Below are positions 19,501-20,496 of a stretch of 20,496 bases of DNA, piece by piece (the first letter of the stretch is position 1; the number at the start of each line of letters is the position of its first letter). Below the pieces are notes generated by a model. The model was not told where the DNA came from and searched no databases. It saw only the letters and a list, made by a program, of their open reading frames with translations. The DNA is taken from positions 3,493 through 23,988 of the IMG/VR virus record IMGVR_UViG_3300003621_000038; one strand, given 5' to 3'. A program made the position numbers and the translations under genes. Source of the DNA: a virus.

Positions 19501-20496
19501 CTTACAACAAGAAGTTATATCGTATCTTAATGACAGATACTTTACTTACGATGGCGAAAAATGTAAGAGAGACGTTGGTTATATAATGGATTCAGTTAAA
19601 CGTGATGTTAAGACTGGTTCTAATTTCAACGCAATCTTTGCTGGTTTAGCATATCGTTCAGGTACTGTTGGTTCTACATTGGTTGTAGAAGATCAGTTAG
19701 CAGAAACAGTTGCAGCGATTGAAAATGTAAGAGATGATGTCGTTGACCAAGTGGAAGGTGTAGGTGCTAAAGAAGACACGACTGACGCGTTTAATGAATT
19801 AATTGATATTATGACTAACGATGTCGCCGCTGCTGATACTATCAACTTCGGTAATTTCTATGGAAGTGTTGCTAGAGTAAATGGTAGAGTACAGCTACAA
19901 AATAACAAAGCATTCTTACAAGCTGAAGTTACTGCTTGGATTGCTGATAATTATCCTAGCTTATCATATGATTCTGCTAAGTGCGAAAGAGATGTTGGTT
20001 ATATCTTAGATTCAGTATCTTGGGATGTTCAACATGCAAGTAACACTGCATCTATCAATAACGCAACAATTTATTTTGAAAATGCGGTTAGTATATTACC
20101 GTTAGATCAACGCGCGCCGACTGCTGCTGCATTCGCTCACTTGGCGTCTGTTGCTGGGGATGTTGCCAACGAAACTGTAGTTACTCCTACGACAGGTAAT
20201 ACTGAGACTCAAGACTTTAGCGGTTCAGTCGCAGGTTCTGCTGTAGCTGCTGAAATTGAAGATTTAATTGCTATCATTACCGATGCAGTTACTGCTAACT
20301 CTTTATCTTCTCTACCTGATGCGATCGAACCAGCAGGTTTAGGTACAGGTTATACTGAAGAATTAAATACTGCATTTACGACAATAGATAATGCAAAAGA
20401 ATTCGAACAAAATACTGTTCTTGATTTCTTAGCAGAAAATTACAATGCATTACCTTACAACGAAGCAAAATGTAAGAGAGATGTTGGTTATATAAT
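13595..20496 (+). CDS. Giant modular tail fibre / virion structural protein (partial, at least 2300 aa)
   Basis: The frame opens at ATG 13595 and has no stop before the right edge, so the C-terminus is missing. Residues 1-50 (KISELGPITG, DLFVIVNLVQGDDGTKNISR) match the adaptor-like opening of marine phage fibres. Residues 53-322 are 54 consecutive pentapeptide-like repeats, with a second run of six at 347-376. Residues 423 to about 775 open with VHVAVDGDDSNPGTILQPVQ and IHISCGPGTYYTKGN, a typical cap of pectin-lyase-like right-handed beta-helices. From about 780 onward come mostly helical repeats, each with a conserved Cys in K-C-x-R-D or a variant: Cys813, 952, 1193, 1436, 1575, 1833, 1990, 2130 and 2293. 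A beta module is inserted in three of them. I recall similar repeats in cyanophage structural proteins of unknown role. No catalytic motif is evident. It is probably a long host-contact fibre or sheath-associated whisker. Confidence 0.82.
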   Translation, partial: MSKISELGPITGANTRTEDLFVIVNLVQGDDGTKNISRKELVEAIQYEIFSRITITGGTISGVEMSDSLIFDVTINDSIINDNVINDSTLNNSTIYTAYANNVTMENSTIDESEISNSSFANGSLTDSTADNLTIINSSFANGSVEDSTANNVTITNSSFADGSIEDSTANNVTITNSIFEDGSIETATANNVTITNSSFTDGTLADSDANNLVITNSDFTDGTLADSDANNLVITSSEFNNGTADSVIITNSEFNEGTADDVTITNSEFNQGNITEVNVDDATIVNSDFSDGTGNNNVFTNTTIDQGEITNSVISNTEFQGSMDNVVATNLQISSSSAAGLDQRQSTFDDGKVTGSTFDNGEITNSTLTDIDLNLTKKFDEPQIDEDSYFALKNNITGETEQFSYKQFFDEISKTVEKSLKVHVAVDGDDSNPGTILQPVQTLERAAELALEKAGGKYDRNDVNNAVHISCGPGTYYTKGNVALPDDCSLSSTSGQYATVIQALPGYERNNAILVGSGCYVQGFSYLGWEIDNFDYPEGGFGVAYRPGAKLRRSPYLRDSTQLSNFLREDVEAPLVPFNSKGGISDLGTTLYIQSHSGDFAEGDEVTFSSGATGFISTADYLVSDDELFVRNIKGTISDGDLLFAESGGTATIDTVGPEDFPNALVGRGGGCVLADRRVLDPDSLYTYVLCFGFTPRTQNGMGYVARDGAGINGIGSLSIFVRCAFYALNGGQMTLNNSGTQFGDISMRAKGSTVVFAPKEISDSNVLLQNTVFADTLEEQSEIIIDDVVEFLTANTAAGGLGYQAYDADKCERDSGIIVDRVALDIATQSNYWGRLAGITYRSPISYTVINEQLDETTGAIRHLKSELTSTFENADQAVVDAVNTSFNEILNTIEYGEEYASPIIFTDTGDIAKTASRELLQDNRTLIQDATIDWIENNDEFFSYDSVKCRRDTKEYILPAVELDMQLDTNYNAVTAGNAYYMATASKVVENQREETIAAYNRLKDQTMELIDNANTYLATSRADKALSEIVNIINDGDKTYTPSSAAYDPVSGLFTITLGDHVLVEGSSILLTPNSFTFTCGSDGDRSTITHPRLTDPAYNQPLRIISTTDTTVTVNVGTSTETSTHTFIKADASAVQVVASKIYFSDDTGIAADKRNARIQLQNNRTYIQDHIMGYIDDNYFVYDSEKCQRDTKDYILPAVQRDLLLGTNFNAIQTGIGYYSATASEVVDGQLPETVAAVGELKQLVANNVLSDADSIVRTDAAFNEIIDIMNNGLTAVNDITWSNPTTDLEFFTPTTATYDPLTGDSVITIASHGLQVGDNIMIRPNGLTFECGSPAEEISHPRVGDPAYESAVEITAVTTDTITVNVGDANGYTGAHTFVSAISQAIVKVSITEDGSNARKQLMANRTFIQEEIYAWIQDNYFGYKGDKCARDVGLILDAVRRDVQTGSNFNAIFAGLAYRSGNASTDAVINEQLSETVDAINFIKSRISNELSGTPLTRAGAAFDEIIDIMENGTGNADSIDLGSGDLTVERSAAVDSLQNNKTFLQDEITAWIAETYPSLTYDVAKCERDVGYLVDSISFDIKNGGNTAAINNARLYFDNAVSILPEGQKVPTAKAFKHIAQVAEDIVQQREVTPTTGNTTSQVFSTGLTPTGATYDVATGVTVLTLGAGHGLVTGDYIVISEEGITFECGSPAVQISHPRATDPAFNNPLQILASDSTTITVNVGDANGYTGVHAFVSATSGSVKQSYVVEGQEANDLVSIVADMIEDDDFGKLPAIEEPAHTNGLEYTEANKIIFGQTAFLQGEVIEFLADNNDGLAYDQDLCYRDIGYIVDAIAQDVEYGGNAATVNAATFYFNNAVNILPVEQREPTRQAYLYLGNILDNIIREVTVTPTTGNTATQDKSGTPGSVSIAAEANSLAQIVANTVDNLSPLELPSVSGAPAYNPRKAFARKSLQANKAFLQQEVISYLNDRYFTYDGEKCKRDVGYIMDSVKRDVKTGSNFNAIFAGLAYRSGTVGSTLVVEDQLAETVAAIENVRDDVVDQVEGVGAKEDTTDAFNELIDIMTNDVAAADTINFGNFYGSVARVNGRVQLQNNKAFLQAEVTAWIADNYPSLSYDSAKCERDVGYILDSVSWDVQHASNTASINNATIYFENAVSILPLDQRAPTAAAFAHLASVAGDVANETVVTPTTGNTETQDFSGSVAGSAVAAEIEDLIAIITDAVTANSLSSLPDAIEPAGLGTGYTEELNTAFTTIDNAKEFEQNTVLDFLAENYNALPYNEAKCKRDVGYI
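13751..14560 (+). repeat. 54 tandem pentapeptide-like repeats (residues 53-322 of the giant fibre)
   Basis: Reading residues 53-322 in fives gives a nearly unbroken pattern x-(T/S)-hydrophobic-x-(N/D), for example VTITN, SSFAD, GSIED, STANN. The third position is I, F, L, V, M or A in nearly all pentads. Four pentads make a 20-residue, 60-base higher unit, clear from about 13920 to 14310. Later units shorten to three pentads (45 bases, for example FNEGTADDVTITNSE) without losing the five-residue register. In pentapeptide-repeat proteins four pentads form one coil of a square beta-helix, so this segment is likely a stalk. The N/D position differs from the classic A(D/N)LXX pattern, so the exact fold is inferred. 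The segment has no Cys or Pro. Confidence 0.8.
14030..14129 (+). repeat. 40-base perfect direct repeat, 60 bases apart
   Basis: Positions 14030-14069 and 14090-14129 are identical over 40 bases, in frame with the 20-residue higher unit of the pentad array. Other neighbouring units are alike in protein but differ more in DNA, so this pair points to a recent unit duplication or local gene conversion. Gain or loss of one unit would keep the reading frame. Confidence 0.85.
14633..14722 (+). repeat. Second short pentad run (residues 347-376)
   Basis: After a 24-residue break, six more pentads appear in a new register: STFDD, GKVTG, STFDN, GEITN, STLTD and IDLNL. The break may be a kink or joint between two beta-helical rods before the charged helical linker that leads to the pectin-lyase-like domain. 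Confidence 0.55.
16739..17005 (+). repeat. Inserted beta module, copy 1 (residues 1049-1137)
   Basis: This segment reads AAYDPVSGLFTITLG, then FTFTCGSDGD, ITHPRLTDPAYNQPL and TVTVNVG. It accounts for most of the difference between the 139-residue core spacing and the 241-residue spacing between Cys952 and Cys1193. It is the most diverged of the three copies and lacks the NGYTG turn. Confidence 0.75.
17501..17758 (+). repeat. Inserted beta module, copy 2 (residues 1303-1388)
   Basis: This copy reads ATYDPLTGDSVITIASHGL, then LTFECGSPAEEISHPRVGDP, TITVNVGDANGYTG and HTFVSA. It sits in the next A-variant repeat, in the same relative place as copy 1. Cys, His-Pro-Arg and Asp-Pro-Ala are shared by all three copies. 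Confidence 0.8.
18578..18838 (+). repeat. Inserted beta module, copy 3 (residues 1662-1748)
   Basis: This copy reads ATYDVATGVTVLTLGAGHGL, then ITFECGSPAVQISHPRATDP, TITVNVGDANGYTG and HAFVSA. It follows the VTPTTGNT segment of a type B repeat, a different host context from copies 1 and 2, which lie in type A variants. DNA similarity to copy 2 is clear around GTTGGTGATGCAAATGGTTA. Confidence 0.8.

Larger units (their letters stand above)
15929..20496 (+). repeat. Nine K-C-x-R-D anchored repeats in the giant fibre
   Basis: The conserved Cys codons lie at 16031, 16448, 17171, 17900, 18317, 19091, 19562, 19982 and 20471, spaced 139, 241, 243, 139, 258, 157, 140 and 163 residues. A typical unit begins with L-Q-x-N-(R/K)-x-F-(I/L)-Q-x-E-(V/I)-x-A-W-I, then Y-D-x-x-K-C-x-R-D-V-G-Y-I-L-D. 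Unit 6 has LCYRD and units 2 and 3 have RDTKxYIL. Two kinds follow: type A with NFNAIFAGLAYRSG and an Asp-Glu-Ile-Ile-Asp-Ile-Met end, and type B with NTAAINNAR, NAVSILP and VTPTTGNT. The order is A, A-variant, A-variant, A, B, B, A, B, then the start of a ninth at the edge. Units 4 and 7 share 17 identical residues (TGSNFNAIFAGLAYRSG) with only silent base changes. Confidence 0.85.

Overview
The window is a stretch of the late structural region of a T4-like tailed phage (myovirus), most likely from the sea. All recognisable genes lie on the + strand, are tightly packed and encode tail baseplate or tail fibre parts. The DNA is AT-rich. The strongest links are a T4 gp8-type baseplate wedge protein (5210-6811), a DUF4815-type structural protein of 1788 residues (6828-12194), fibre proteins whose N-termini and C-terminal domains resemble those I know from marine cyanophage and related myovirus genomes, and T4-type late promoter motifs of the form NATAAATA at gene junctions. 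The host cannot be told from this window. I see no photosynthesis genes, integrase, tRNA, CRISPR array or insertion sequence.

Layout: 1-99 is the tail end of an upstream gene. 110-2344 encodes a 744-residue baseplate-type structural protein. 2397-3491 encodes a small fibre or adhesin. One base later comes a subtilisin-like (S8) protease with an apparent inhibitory propeptide and a complete catalytic set (3493-5151). After a perfect late promoter motif come the gp8-like wedge protein, the DUF4815 protein, a 59-residue charged mini-protein joined by an ATGA overlap (12191-12370), and a fibre ending in an S74 intramolecular chaperone (12372-13508). The rest of the window (13595 to the right edge) is one open reading frame of at least 2300 residues with no stop codon. 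It encodes a giant mosaic fibre: N-terminal adaptor, 54 consecutive pentapeptide-like repeats, a pectin-lyase-like beta-helix, then at least nine copies of a repeat anchored on K-C-x-R-D (or a close variant), with an extra beta module inserted into three of them.

How the genes fit together: the 744-residue protein, the gp8-like protein and the DUF4815 protein probably form the periphery of the baseplate. Three different fibre-type genes then supply host contact: an S74-matured fibre, a short adhesin and the giant stalked fibre. The protease sits translationally coupled to the short adhesin. It could mature a fibre, travel in the particle, or act on host surface protein; the sequence does not decide among these. 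Late promoter motifs suggest three or four transcription units: 2397-5151, 5210-13508 with a possible internal start near 12245, and 13595 onward.

The most unusual items are the propeptide-bearing S8 protease inside the tail gene cluster and the repeat architecture of the giant protein. The longest gene-free gap is 86 bases (13509-13594), so there is no large non-coding region.
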